This document shows, one piece after another, positions 35,093 through 46,900 of a DNA stretch of 64,000 nt. Positions within the stretch are counted from its first letter, which is position 1. Each line of letters opens with the position of its first letter. The notes beneath the pieces are model-generated. The model was not told the DNA's origin and searched no databases. It saw nothing but the letters and a program-made list of their open reading frames with translations. Source of the DNA: Lingula anatina (Eukaryota > Brachiopoda > Lingulata > Lingulida > Lingulidae); the NCBI RefSeq assembly GCF_001039355.2, contig NW_019776075.1, forward strand, positions 41,341-105,340. Direction: 5' to 3'. The translations under genes and the position numbers were made by a program.

Positions 35093-35854
35093 ATGTTCGT
35101 TGTGTAAAGAGTGACAATGAAGGTTACGTAACTAAACACATTATCTGTGTACAGAACAGTGTGCTAGTCATAATGAATGAAAATTGGTTTCTGAGTTGTT
35201 TACGTCTACAAAAAGGCATCTGAGAAAGAAAGGATAGCAAAGGGATTGTACATCTGTACAGTAATTGATGCACATGTGCAAATGGTTCGATAAATTAACG
35301 TACTTTGTAAAATGAAGTAGTCAATGAGCTGATACACTGTATTTCACTGAGATGAGATAAAAGAAAAATCCATGTACTTATTGTTATAAAAAAGGATGTT
35401 CGTCAGTGCGTCTTGCTTTCGTGACAATTTCATAAATATATAATGTAATAAAATTTTGTAAAAGAAAATTTCACGTGAAGAAATGAGAAAATTGGCAAAA
35501 GTCGTAATAATTTAGTGATCAATAAACCCACTATTATTATTATCATTGATATACCTACGTGTTTTTTGTTAAATTAAAACTAGAAAATGCATGCAGTTTC
35601 AACAAAAACATGAAAACATTGGAAAACTATGCACAAGACAATGGGCGCTTAAAATTTGCTTTCATTCTCCTGCAATTTTTCAAATATCTATTTCTTTGTC
35701 CGTTTATTGGCATAATTAACTCATTTGGTCCACACATGTGACATGAATCCATATCTACATGATGTTGTAAGCACTCTCACATTTGAAAATATCACACCAT
35801 AAGTGTGAGCTGGTCGAAAGTAAACCTGTCACAGTACGACGTCATCATAAGAAT

Positions 35855-36040
35855 TGGCATTATTGACATTGTTGGACGATACCGCCACACGATTAGATAC
35901 AATGTATATAAGGGCAATAATCTAGTTTATTACGTGTAAAGTATTATAAAGTGATTCACGCCTTTATCACAATGGATGATAACCTTGTAACATCCACAAG
36001 ATAATATTCACCCGTATGACCGTTATATAACTAAACTAAT
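35855..36040. repeat. Dispersed repeat, copy 1
   Basis: It shares long blocks with 52850-53045, including CGATTAGACACAATGTATATAAGGGC-like sequence and GATTCAC.CCTTT.TCACAATG. The PIF-like MITE at 36043 is inserted just at its end, where copy 2 continues uninterrupted. Probably the terminal part of a DNA transposon. Confidence 0.6.
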
Positions 36041-36042
36041 AA

Positions 36043-36267
36043 GGGTGCATTCCCAGAGATTTAGATCGATCCAGAGATTTAGATTTAGATCGACCTTACT
36101 CCCTGGGGTTTCACGCTAAATTGCAATCAGCCGAGCGGGCACCATAGTTAATTACCCCCTTACAGCTTTTAGTAGGCGGGACAGACGCTTAAGCCGGCTA
36201 AGCTGACAGTAATCTAGTGAGACTCCCCACAGGGAGAGACCGATCTAAAATCTATGGAAATGGGGTC
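36043..36267. mobile_element. PIF/Harbinger-like MITE
   Basis: A 225-bp foldback element flanked by TAA (36040-36042 and 36268-36270). The right end complement GACCCCATTTCC matches the left end of 8942-9155. Internal blocks shared with that element include CAGCCGAGCGGGCAC and AGTAGGCGGGAC. No ORF. Confidence 0.72.
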
Positions 36268-36717
36268 TAACCAGTTTTAGCCCAGTATGAGGTGTATTGA
36301 AAGGTACAAAATAGTGTCAAAGTAAATCTTAAATATGTCATGTTTTAAATCATGTTATTCTTTTAGAACGCTACAATGTTTTTAAAAATTTCAACAATGG
36401 AAATACAGAGATGGAGTCTTGCATTCTTTAAAGGGAAAATTCACTCTGAAACAAACAATGGAGCTGTTGTCAGCGAAGAGGATAACAATTATCGTTGGCA
36501 GATTTCCGGAACAGTGAACTAATGGGGGTCTATTGGTGTCCCAGATCTTGAAAATCATGTGTCAATTTACAGGTCAAGGCATTTATTTGCACAGAAAGCT
36601 TTGGAATTAACTGACTTGCTTTTTTGATCAAATATTGTTTGCAGTAAAACCATTTCTTTCATTTGAGTGTTTTTCAGATGATGTGCTGGGATTAAATTAA
36701 TTGGTATTTTGGAAGAA

Positions 36718-39700
36718 ATGCATATCTGTTTTATTATCTTCCTGTTTGTACTGCTCGTACTAGGCGTTGAAGGTGAGTATATTGTTTATATGACAGACCT
36801 TGGTTCATGTGATGCTGTGGATGGTTTAAGGCATGTGTAGAACTGTATTAGAACGGTATTACTATTGTTAAAACATTGAACGAAGGTTTTTTCTGTGAGG
36901 GACTTTGACCTACACGGTGAGGAAAATAAACACAGCATTAGGGGAAATAAATAAGAGACCATAAGGTATTTTTATTATTTTTCTTAACAAAGATACGCAT
37001 TTTGAAATCAATCAATATCTGAGTAAATTCATATTATTAACTTTTATTGCATTTATCATTTATATATTAAATTATGACGATTGTATATAGATTTTCGTTC
37101 TGTCGCTCTTCTGTTGCCAGGTGATCCACGCTGTAGTCATCCAGACTCATTGGCTGTCGGACAGAAATGTCTTCTACTTATGAATCACCGACAAACCTGG
37201 CAAGAGGCTAGCCATTACTGCAAGAATCGGGGAGGTGACTTGGTTACCATAGAAAACAGAGAAATGGATCAAAGTCTCAGAAATGTTCTTAAGAACTATG
37301 CACAGGACTTCTGGATTGGTGCATATTCAAAGAAGAGATGGTTTTGGGCAGACAGTAAGTAGATAATTGTATAAGAACCTTCCTGAGAATTGAATGCGCC
37401 CCTACAGGTACCATCACGTATTTTATGGAAAACGTCGGTTTTCAGTAAAATAATTGTACAGCTTATAACAGTCCCTTTTATTTTATTTCAAATAAATTAA
37501 ATGGTTTCCAGAATTGTAAGTACTGCATAGTGGTGCGTGTAGAACAAGGCTGAAATCAAAATTGCACGAATGAGGTTCAAATTATAAATATGACACACAC
37601 CTTCATGTATATAACAATAACTGTTTACTCTATTAGAGCCGTAATATCTACAAAAATGTATTATAAATTAACGAGAACCGGTGTGACATGAATGGTAGTC
37701 CGCTAGGAACCGTAGTTTGCTTCCTATTACTTTTTATAAGTGACATTCGTCCAGTATACTAACCCCAATAATCCAACTAACCCTAACCTGTACTATTCAT
37801 ATGGGGACCCGGACCCATTCCTGTCACACTGGAAAATAGAGTGTATATCTTGTCTGTGAAAATATTTCATTCAAGGCGGCCAGGAGCTGCAGTGGACGTC
37901 CTGGGGACCAAACGAACCGAACAACAACGGTCACGTGGAGGACCGCGTGATGCTCTGGCGGCAATTTCGATACGATTGGAATGACGAAGAAGCAAACAAG
38001 CTCGGCGTTCACAGAGTACGAGAAGGACACTGGGAAAAGTCGTCTGCCGTTTGTGAATTTAGTAAGAATGAAGGGCCAGGACCTAAGAATTATAGAATCT
38101 GTGGCGACACTTTTGCTTGCAAAATCATACAAGATTAAGATTTAAAAGAGGATCAATCGTATATTTGTGGACCTGCCTGATATGTAATGACGCTGAATTT
38201 CGGGTCTCAATTCTAAGTTATGAAATTTGTCTTTTAGATAAATGACCTAGTAAAATTTTTCTTTTTTTTTGTCCTTTTAAGCCAATGTTGACAAATGCCC
38301 GGATACAACAAAGTGTAGCTACGGTCACCATTTCAATGGTTCCTGCTACTGTTTGGAACTTCGACCTTATTCATCAAGAAAGCACGGGTTTACCTGGGCC
38401 ATGGCCAGGACGTTCTGTACTTCGAGAGGGGCTCGTCTTGCCCACGTTGAAAACAAAGCTACGATGGAATTCCTGAGGTCTGTTCTGCTGAATGTGGAGA
38501 ATGTGCATAAAAGGAAGGACTATGGCAACAACTACTGGATAGGAGCCATGTGGAACAAGACAGAGTCATACAGCTGGTCCTGGGATAATGGTGAGTGACA
38601 GGGGCTGATGATTTTGCCTTGGGTTTATTTATGCTGAAGAGCTTGTTTTGTATTATTCTGGACTATTGCACAGTGTACTAACTGCATATTAGAAACTTTT
38701 TTTATACCTTTCTGGCTTTATTTTGTCACTTGAACATTACGTACAAATATTTTTGAATGTTAAAGCTTAAGGGCATAATCTTCCCGTTCCTAACAACCAA
38801 TGAGAAGAAAATTTCATAAGGTGATTGTGTTGTCAGATAGTGTTACTTCAGGATAAATGAAATAAGGCTCTTTTACACTGGACGGCGTCCTTTCTGCGTC
38901 CGTAGTACTGCCCAGTTTAAGAGTAAAAAATAATCTTTACGTGCCGACAACTGGCCAATCATTGAGCATTCATTCTGCAGCCAAAGCGATGCTTGTGCCT
39001 CCTTTGTACGACCACAGCGATGCTAGTTTCACGATCGCACAAAGGACGCAGCAAGGACGCAGTTCAGTGTAAAGGGGGGGGGGGGGGGTTAGTGAAGCCT
39101 CAAAATCACGATTATACATGTGACATTTTAACCAATTACTGTCTCTTACCATTATATTGTTCACTAAAGAAAAAAAATAAACATGTACACTTAATTGCAA
39201 ATAACTCCAGTTGATTTTTACTTAAAATCATATATGGTTTAGCTTAAATATGAATTTTTACTTTCAGGAAACCGGGTTGCGTACACAAACTGGGACCCAG
39301 CGTCTTTTAATAAAGCGGACGCTTTCAAAGCCTGCAAACTGTCCTGGAACCACGATTTTCGATGGGTAGCTGAGAACGCTGAACTTAAACGTCCGTATAT
39401 TTGTCAGTTTGGTAAGGAGAACTCATCACACACTCCATATTTTGTTAAGGTCTTTATGTCTGTACGGGCAGTGAAATGATACACTACCATTTCTGCAATT
39501 CAACATCAGCCTATAATAATAATAACACAATGCATTTTCGTGACATTTATCTGAGCGCGGAAAACATCTGAATAGTATTCATTAATTTAGTTCAAATCTT
39601 AAAACATTATTTTCTTAAAATTTATCTTTGCAAACAACCAGCCATATTTGGGAAGAAAAACGACAGTATGAGCATCCAGTGCTTTTACAATCCAAAATAA

Positions 39701-42631
39701 TATATTGTTTATCGCCACAGCTCCAATACCACCACCTACCACCACCCCTGTACCCATCACAACAACGTTACCACAAGAGAAATCCACAGCTGAAGTCGTA
39801 ACAACAGTTACCGAGACAACGGCTTCGACGACAATGATTGTCGAGACAACGGATGCCACGACAACGGTTGCCGCGACAACAGCTGCCACGACAATGGTAA
39901 CCGAGACAACCGTTGCCACGACAACGGTTGCAACAACGACCATGTCCACGACAACGCGTGCCACTACACATGAAAATAAGTTGCTGACAACTACATCGGT
40001 TGGGGGTGACATTAAGGGTACGAGTGATAAAACAAAAATCACAACCAGTAAAATACAAACCACAACCACAGAGAAAATAACCGTGAATGTGCAAACGACT
40101 CCAAAACCCAAGAACTATCCTTCATTTATCGGCACCACCGACACTTGGGAGATGACAACGGTCAACGGTGGAACAACTTCTGTCGAATCAAGTTTTTCCT
40201 CACGTCTGCACCAACGTGATAGTGCTACAACAGGTAATGAGAAATCTAAGCAATTCTTGCAGCAAAAGCAGATACCGATAATACAATATTACGACTGCAC
40301 CCTGTCTTTAATAATGCTCATCAATTTAAAATATTACTTTTTGATTTCTTATGGCTTGTTGAAATTGTGAAAGTCCTGCGAGGCTTTAGTTTCCAGCTAA
40401 TAAGGGCATTTTTGATGTGTACCTGTCTCGGAGTTTTTTGGCTAAAATGAAAATTAAATTTTATTTGTTTTTTACCTTTGACTTATTCACTAAAAACGGA
40501 TCTCAAAGTTTTCATGTACATGCACCTCGGCGCTGTCTTCCTACATGTGTAAATCTTAAATCCATTGCAATATGTTCATCTCCACTCCTCATGGGAGTTT
40601 CTTGTTCAGGCATGTTTCTTTTGTAGTATGTTATTTCAGCATACAATATATACAACTGAGGGGAGCCTTTTTTACGGTCAACTTCCTCAGTCTTCATCAG
40701 GGGATCAACTGAACAGTTTTGCGCAGGGTTAATTCCATTCAGAAATCCCCAAATTCTCCTTACACAGTATTGCTAGAAGAAGTTCTCAATTTCTCATTAA
40801 GCGTTACTTAACAACATCAATGTATTGAACACCACAACAATGAACAATGATTTAAGCACAAGATTTTTTAATGCTTTATTATTTTTGCCAGGCAAATTAT
40901 CCCGCACAACGCAGGGGTCCGAAAATGCCTTTGTTTACAGTGGAAGTCTACATTTTCTCGGTAAGTTTTTTTTATTTACATTAACGCTCTGCTATTAAAA
41001 AATCATTGTAATATTTATATATCGATATCTTAATGAAACATATCAACGGTCACTGAGCTTAATTTTAAACGGAAGTCGACTGGTGTCATGTTAAAAAATT
41101 ATTATCTCGAACTTTCGAGGTAGTATTTTGAAATGTCGACAAGAAAATATTGTCTCAAAATTTGGGTTAGTATCACGAAATTTCGACACAATTATCTCGA
41201 GATAGCTATGTCGAAATTTCGAGATAAAATAATTTTGCCTAAATTTCAAAATACAACCTCGAAATTTCGAGATAATTTTTTTGTCCAAATTTCAAAATAC
41301 TTCCTCGAAATTTCGAGAGTAAATGTTTTTGAACATGACACCAGTCGGCTTCCGTAATTTTAAGATGATGTTAAAAAAACAATTTTGAAACACTAAACGG
41401 ATAATAGGGATTAACCATAGTAGCTTTTAAAAAACGACGATAGAGTGTCTTTGTAACTGTCAAGGTATGCTTGTCATTAACTGAGATAATTGTACCGTAA
41501 TTTTTAATTTTCAGCGAGGACTTAAATAATAAAATGATTTTTTCTAAACATTTTTTACGTCGGTTTGCCAACTCTTGATGTAATTACTTCATCGTTATAT
41601 TGAACATTTGCTCCTTTCTCAGCCTGGGAGCTGTTAGCAACCTTTGGCGTTCCCGTTGTTGGGGTTGTGGTGGTTTTTACCCTGGCCTGGCTAATATACA
41701 AAAGATACAGGTGAGAGATTGAAATGAAAACAAGGTTATAAATGTTATCTATACATTTAATCTAAATAGTGATTCATATTGTTCAAGGGGATTAAGATAC
41801 ATTTTTATGGTTTTCTTATCTACAAGTTACTGCATCTACATGTTTTTGTCGGTCCATGATATTAAGCACAGATTGTGAATCGTCCCAAAAGATTAAACAC
41901 ATATAATCTATACATTTAAACAAATTTACCAGGTGGCTGAGTTAGTAAAATGATTCATCCATTCAAATGCATGTATCTAAAACGAAATCATTATATCGAA
42001 TAACATTTGAAAAAATTTTCCTGAAATATTAGTATCTTTAGTCAGTTAAATCATATAACGCTTTCCAGGATTGCCAATCCACCTAAACAATCTCTGTTGA
42101 AAGAAAACATTTACACTATAAGAGACAACCCTCTTTATAATAGGGGTCTCTCAGACAGCCCAGACCACATGGACTACACTTTACCGGCTTCCACAGGTAA
42201 AGTAAGATTATGAAAAAAAAACAATTAATACATTTCTAGATAAAATAGCATGGCATGATATGCAGTGATGGAAATTATTTTCATGAACACTCGATGCTTT
42301 AAGGTTGGTTATGTACATTGTATGAGAAAAATGGGAGCTGCATCTTATTAATTAATAATGTAGGGCATTCGTTCTTGTAATATCCATCTGTTTGGTTATC
42401 TGTCATGTTTCGGCGTAGGCCTGTGTCAGTTATCAAGTAGTTGATCCGATATGGAGGAAAAAACTCAAAATATTGTCTCTGGATGGGGCAGTACTTGTTA
42501 TTACCAAAGTATTTTATGTGATCTTAACATTTTCCTCACCAGGGGGAAGCCCATTCCAGGATGAGCCTCGAACGTCTCCACCCCCCGCTCCAAGAGCAAG
42601 ATACTCAAGTGTACGATTACTGCAAGATTAG
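36718..42631 (+). CDS. Gene F: two-CTLD mucin-like transmembrane receptor with NPxY tail
   Basis: Exons: 36718-36772 (signal peptide, MHICFIIFLFVLLVLGV), 37121-37354 and 37876-38061 (CTLD-1), 38282-38590 and 39268-39411 (CTLD-2), 39721-40233 (mucin-like stalk), 40892-40960 (stalk), 41623-41710 (TM), 42069-42196 and 42543-42631 (tail, stop TAG). Total 605 codons in frame. CTLD-1 has WIGA, NEPNN and DWND, with EDRVMLW lacking Cys. CTLD-2 has WIGAMW and lacks Ca2+ motifs. The stalk exon codes 171 residues dominated by Thr with repeated ETT.ATT blocks, likely densely O-glycosylated. The tail has ENIYTIR then DNPLY, so the first Tyr is kept but the ITIM context is lost (Asn at -2, Arg at +3). The last exon is short and Pro-rich with one Tyr (ARYSSV). 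Predicted surface lectin; the tail suggests endocytosis more than ITIM signalling. Confidence 0.9.
39790..39965 (+). repeat. Thr-rich mucin repeat in gene F stalk
   Basis: Imperfect 27-30 bp units built on GCCACGACAACGGTTGCC and ACCGAGACAACG code runs of Thr with Ala, Val and Glu. The reverse strand is open for 170 codons here only because of this composition. Confidence 0.85.
41069..41355. mobile_element. hAT-like MITE with internal CTCGAAATTTCGAG palindromes, gene F intron
   Basis: 287 bp. Terminal inverted repeats ACGGAAGTCGACTGGTGTCA and the complement of its right end (one mismatch over about 24 bp) lie inside a perfect 8-bp target duplication AATTTTAA (41061-41068, 41356-41363). The inside holds several copies of the palindrome CTCGAAATTTCGAG and AAATTTCAAAATAC. 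An 8-bp duplication fits hAT. Confidence 0.78.
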
Positions 42632-43949
42632 CGTTCACTCGGATGACCATTGATGCGGCACAGACTGGCTTATGAGAATTACTTTAAATTGTGTTGTAAT
42701 GGCTGTTCTCAGTACAAAACATTAATTTCTTGCCTGTGATGTTTTTTTGTGAGGACGGACCATCAATACTTTAACTTGGAGTTTCTAGGTACTTTGTGTT
42801 GGATGTATGGCGATGCAAAGCAATCGAAATATAATCATTACTCATCTGATAGAAAGTAGCGTGAAGCAAGTATTTCTACTGTTGTTCGCATGCCAGATGC
42901 GGTTAACCAAATAACTTCTGTGCATCTCGCATACCTTTGCGCGTACTGAGGTACACATTTGGGATGCTTTTAAAGACATTAAAGATGATATATTGTGAAA
43001 TTAAAAACATTGTATAATGCACACTGAAAATGCTTTCTTCAGTTCTTACGCTTCTTCACAATTTCAAATAATGTTAATAGAAAGTTTACATTTATAATTA
43101 CAGCAATCTTGCAGACAATATTTCCATTATCGGAGATCTTGGCGAGCTTACGTTTTTCGTCGGAGAAAATATCGCCATCTTGACGTTGTACCTTTTGATA
43201 TTGACATATTTGACATACTTGGTGGTTATATTGGTAGAATACCAGAGTTACAATAACTATCACAACTTTTTGTGATTTCGATAATTATCTTTTGTTTCAT
43301 CGTTATGAAAAACTGAAACAAAAAAGCAACACAGATGGGTTAAGTTTGAACATCAAAGAAAAAAGAGGCAAACGGTCTTAAAGACATGTTATGATCTTAA
43401 AAAACATCTATTCATATTGGTGGTCTAAACGGAAATTTTAAGTATTAAAATATTAAAACTTGCTAAATGAAGATGAATTAATAAATGAAATAAACTACTT
43501 TTCTTTACCTTCACGGGTGGTCTATTGTATCAAACAAAACAAATTGCAGACCTTGGGCACCAAGAACTGTCATGCATATAATTCGGTTTTGTTTAACAAA
43601 TTATAACCCTAGCTATTTTTAGATGCATATTTATGCGCGTTTGTCACTGTTTTTCAATAAAACGCCTCTGCTAAATAACATCTGATACAGCACAAAGAAA
43701 AATAAATTAATGATGATGAATCGACTCTTTATAAGATCACTGGTTCAGTGACATCAACTAGCTGTAGATGAAATTCATTCTGGATAGCATATTCCACTGG
43801 AAATTACTTATACATGTAGTAAAACGTGCACCAATACTTGATATCTGAATATGTCCGTGATAAGTATTCATGGCCATGGATGGACCTGTGATATATAAGT
43901 ATTATAATCAGATGTGCTTCAAACACACATAAAGTCATAATCGGCCTAA
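42632..43949. other. Gene F 3' region and gene G upstream region
   Basis: AT-rich 1.3 kb with no module exons. The last 120 bases are conserved with the upstream region of gene H (see promoter entry). No obvious poly(A) signal directly after the stop of gene F. Confidence 0.55.
43830..43949 (+). promoter_or_regulatory. Conserved proximal promoter of gene G
   Basis: This 120-bp block matches 55522-55639 upstream of gene H, including ATACTTGATATCTGAAT, GTCCGTGATAAGT, ATTATAATCAGATGTGCTTC and GTCATAATCGGCCTAAATG. A TATA-like TATATAAG at 43892-43899 lies about 50 bases before the ATG, so the 5' UTR would be short. The conservation may only reflect recent duplication. Confidence 0.5.
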
Positions 43950-46900
43950 ATGATTGTTTCCAACATGCAGAACCATATCATTCTGTTGACTGCTGCTTTG
44001 GTGATACAAGTACTTTGCACTGTCCGTGTAGGTAAGAACATCTTTGGATATAATTTCTTAAATGTGTCTTGAAGCGCTTTAATCCAATAATAGTACGTTT
44101 TTCAGTTTTAATTGAGTGAACACTTACAAGCAGAAAATAAGTTTGTTGTGTCGAAAGTACAGTACATTAAGCACATTTCTTTATTTCTACCAGGCGGCCA
44201 GCTTTGTCAGGGACCTGATGCAGTTTATTTCAACTCCAAGTGTTTTCAGCTGTTTAAAGAACTGAAGTCTTGGGCGGACGCTGGGAATGATTGCAAATCT
44301 AGAAATGGAACCTTGGTGGTTATAGACAACAAGAAATCAGATAACTTCGTGAGGGAACGCTTTTTAAAGGGAGAGGGATTAAAATTCGACGTATGGATCG
44401 GTGCCTCGTCCACAAAGAAATGGCGCTGGTACGACGGTAGGTTTTATCATTTTAATGGATTTTTGTTATAGCCCCAGAAAGAAGAAAAAGAGAGAGAAAA
44501 AATAACTTCTTGCCCAGACGGTCAGTAAACAGTTTGTTTGATAAGCGCTGGGAAGGAACCTGAAACGAGTCACCAAAAATAACTCTTGGTTATTAATCCC
44601 TTGACGAGTAATAATAACCAAAGAAAAATATTCGAATGTCATGCCTTGTATTAAAAGGAAGATATAGGAAATAATACATGTATTTTGATGAAGACACTGC
44701 ATGTCTTTTGAAAACTTTAATAAGCATATTCAGATTAAAAGTGCCACTTTAAGTGAAGCACAACTGTGGAAAACATTTAGGAAATCTTCAAATTAAAATT
44801 GTTTGTATTTTTGTGTGTGTGAGAGAGTCACATGTTCATACCTTGTATACACTCTTGGTCAAGAAGGAAGTTCCACGTCCATTTCATATGTTTTTGTTTA
44901 CAAGTGATAACCTCACAGGTGTAAATTTTCAGAAACAGTGCTTTTTATTCCATATACCATTTAAATCTGACTTATTGTATACAGAAAAACGCAAAATACC
45001 GTGAAGATATTAATAATTTATTTAATTTTATATCATTTATTCAAATTTATATCATGTATCCCGTCAAAGCCGTGATTTCCACAGAGGCTAAGAAATCCCC
45101 ATTAGATTGAAGATACGTCACCAGATGTCACCATATCTACACACAATTAGCATCAAAATGTGAGTGCTAAAGTTTACGTGTCTAATCATATTTTTCACCA
45201 AGAGTGTTTACATGTACAAGCAATTTTCACTTCAGACAGGCAGCCCCTCCCCTGGGCGGCGTGGGGACCCGGAGAGCCTAATTTCAGCGGGGGAGTGGAA
45301 GATCGCGTCATGCTTTGGAGAGACTTTGGTTATAAGTGGAACGACGAACGTGGAACCACAAGATTTATGTTTAATCTGAAGGATTCCCATAATGAAAAAT
45401 CCAACGCTATTTGTGAATTTAGTAAGTATTGCCATTTGATTTTTGTCTTTGTACTTAAAACCAGCGTTAAATTAATGTGGACATTATCCTGTTATGCAAA
45501 GTTTACAGCAGTGTTTCAGATAAATAGAGAGATATTCAGAGCGATAGGTTTGTGTTTTCATTCTTAACAAAGAAAAATTGTGCTATATTTCAGCCAACGT
45601 CTGGAGCTGTTCTGGAGTAATTAAAAACTGTGGATCGGGCGTCTTTCACAATGAGTCCTGTTTTTGTCTGGAGGTTCACCAGGGGTCTGAAGACGAAGAT
45701 GGATATACTTGGATAGAGGCAAACAACCTATGTGTTAACAGAGGAGCAAGGATGGCACATATCGAAAACCAGTCCACACAAAATGCTATAGTCAGTCATA
45801 TTAAAGCAGAAAGCGTGAGGGACAAGTGGCGTTACGCTGGAAACTACTGGATTGGTGCCGTGTGGAACACAGCAGAACCATATACGTGGGTTTGGGAAAA
45901 TGGTAAGTTTATACATAGTAATTACCAATTATAGCCCATGTGATAATAGGGTTTAATTATAAGACAAAGAACCCTGCGTGAGGAAGTCGTCTGATAAACA
46001 TTATCCTGTTCAGTAAATAGTATGCATCCAATTACGGGTAAGTACTCAGGTCACGTGCCACCAAAAAGGTTCTGCCTGAATACAGTTGAAGTAAAGACAT
46101 AATCCATTCCCAAGTACAGCTGAAAGTTACACTTTTCATTTCCCAAGTTTTCCAGTTTTATTGCAGTTTTGTAGGTTAGAGTATTCATTCTTTCTTTATC
46201 TCCTGTCGTTCCTCATTTCCTCTCTTTCTTCAAGTATCCTCTTTAAAAACCTCCTTTTGATGGGAAGCAGCGCAAATCCAGCCCCACCTTCAATAAATGT
46301 CATTTAGCTTAATGTCTCTGCCATGGTCATACAAATCTTACACTTTCGCGCGATCCCAATCACATCATTTTCAGGTGCCTCCCTCTCGCCACTCTTCCAA
46401 TTATTGAACATAGTAAAAATGTATTTTATTTTCCTCTTTGGATTATAAATACGATTATGAAGAACTTTATTGCAGTATTGCATTATTCTCCTCAATGTAT
46501 ATTTTTAGGTAAGCAGTTAGATTATTTCAACTGGGACTCACATGGAACCCAACGACCAAATGCTGGCAACACTATCAAGTTGGCTTTGTCAAAAGAATTC
46601 AAATGGGTCACTGGGGTTGCCGCAGAAATAAACTATTACATGTGCCAGTCTGGTAGGGAGTGGTTCTTTTATGTCAACAAATTGTAGTGAACCGTTAATT
46701 AGTGCTTATAACATAAATTTGAATACATATCATTTACATATCCAGATGAATCTAAGCATGACAGTTTGCATGCGGTGAACTATTAATTGTATTGAGAGCT
46801 AATTTCCATATATGTGATCTACATATTCATCAATGCAAATTGTACCCACAGTTAAATTTTAAGGTCTTAATGCATGGCATGTCGCATGTCAGTCCTAGAA

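Larger units (their letters stand above)
34273..36717. other. Gene E 3' region and spacer to gene F
   Basis: It holds the N gap, the duplicated last exon, candidate poly(A) signals (35447-35452, 35521-35526), a dispersed repeat at about 35855-36040 that also occurs at 52850-53045, and a PIF-like MITE inserted next to it. No other exon is evident. Confidence 0.6.

Noticed and set aside
39599-40111. 170-codon Val-rich ORF on the minus strand
   Set aside because: Antisense shadow of the Thr-rich stalk exon of gene F; no splice or start context.
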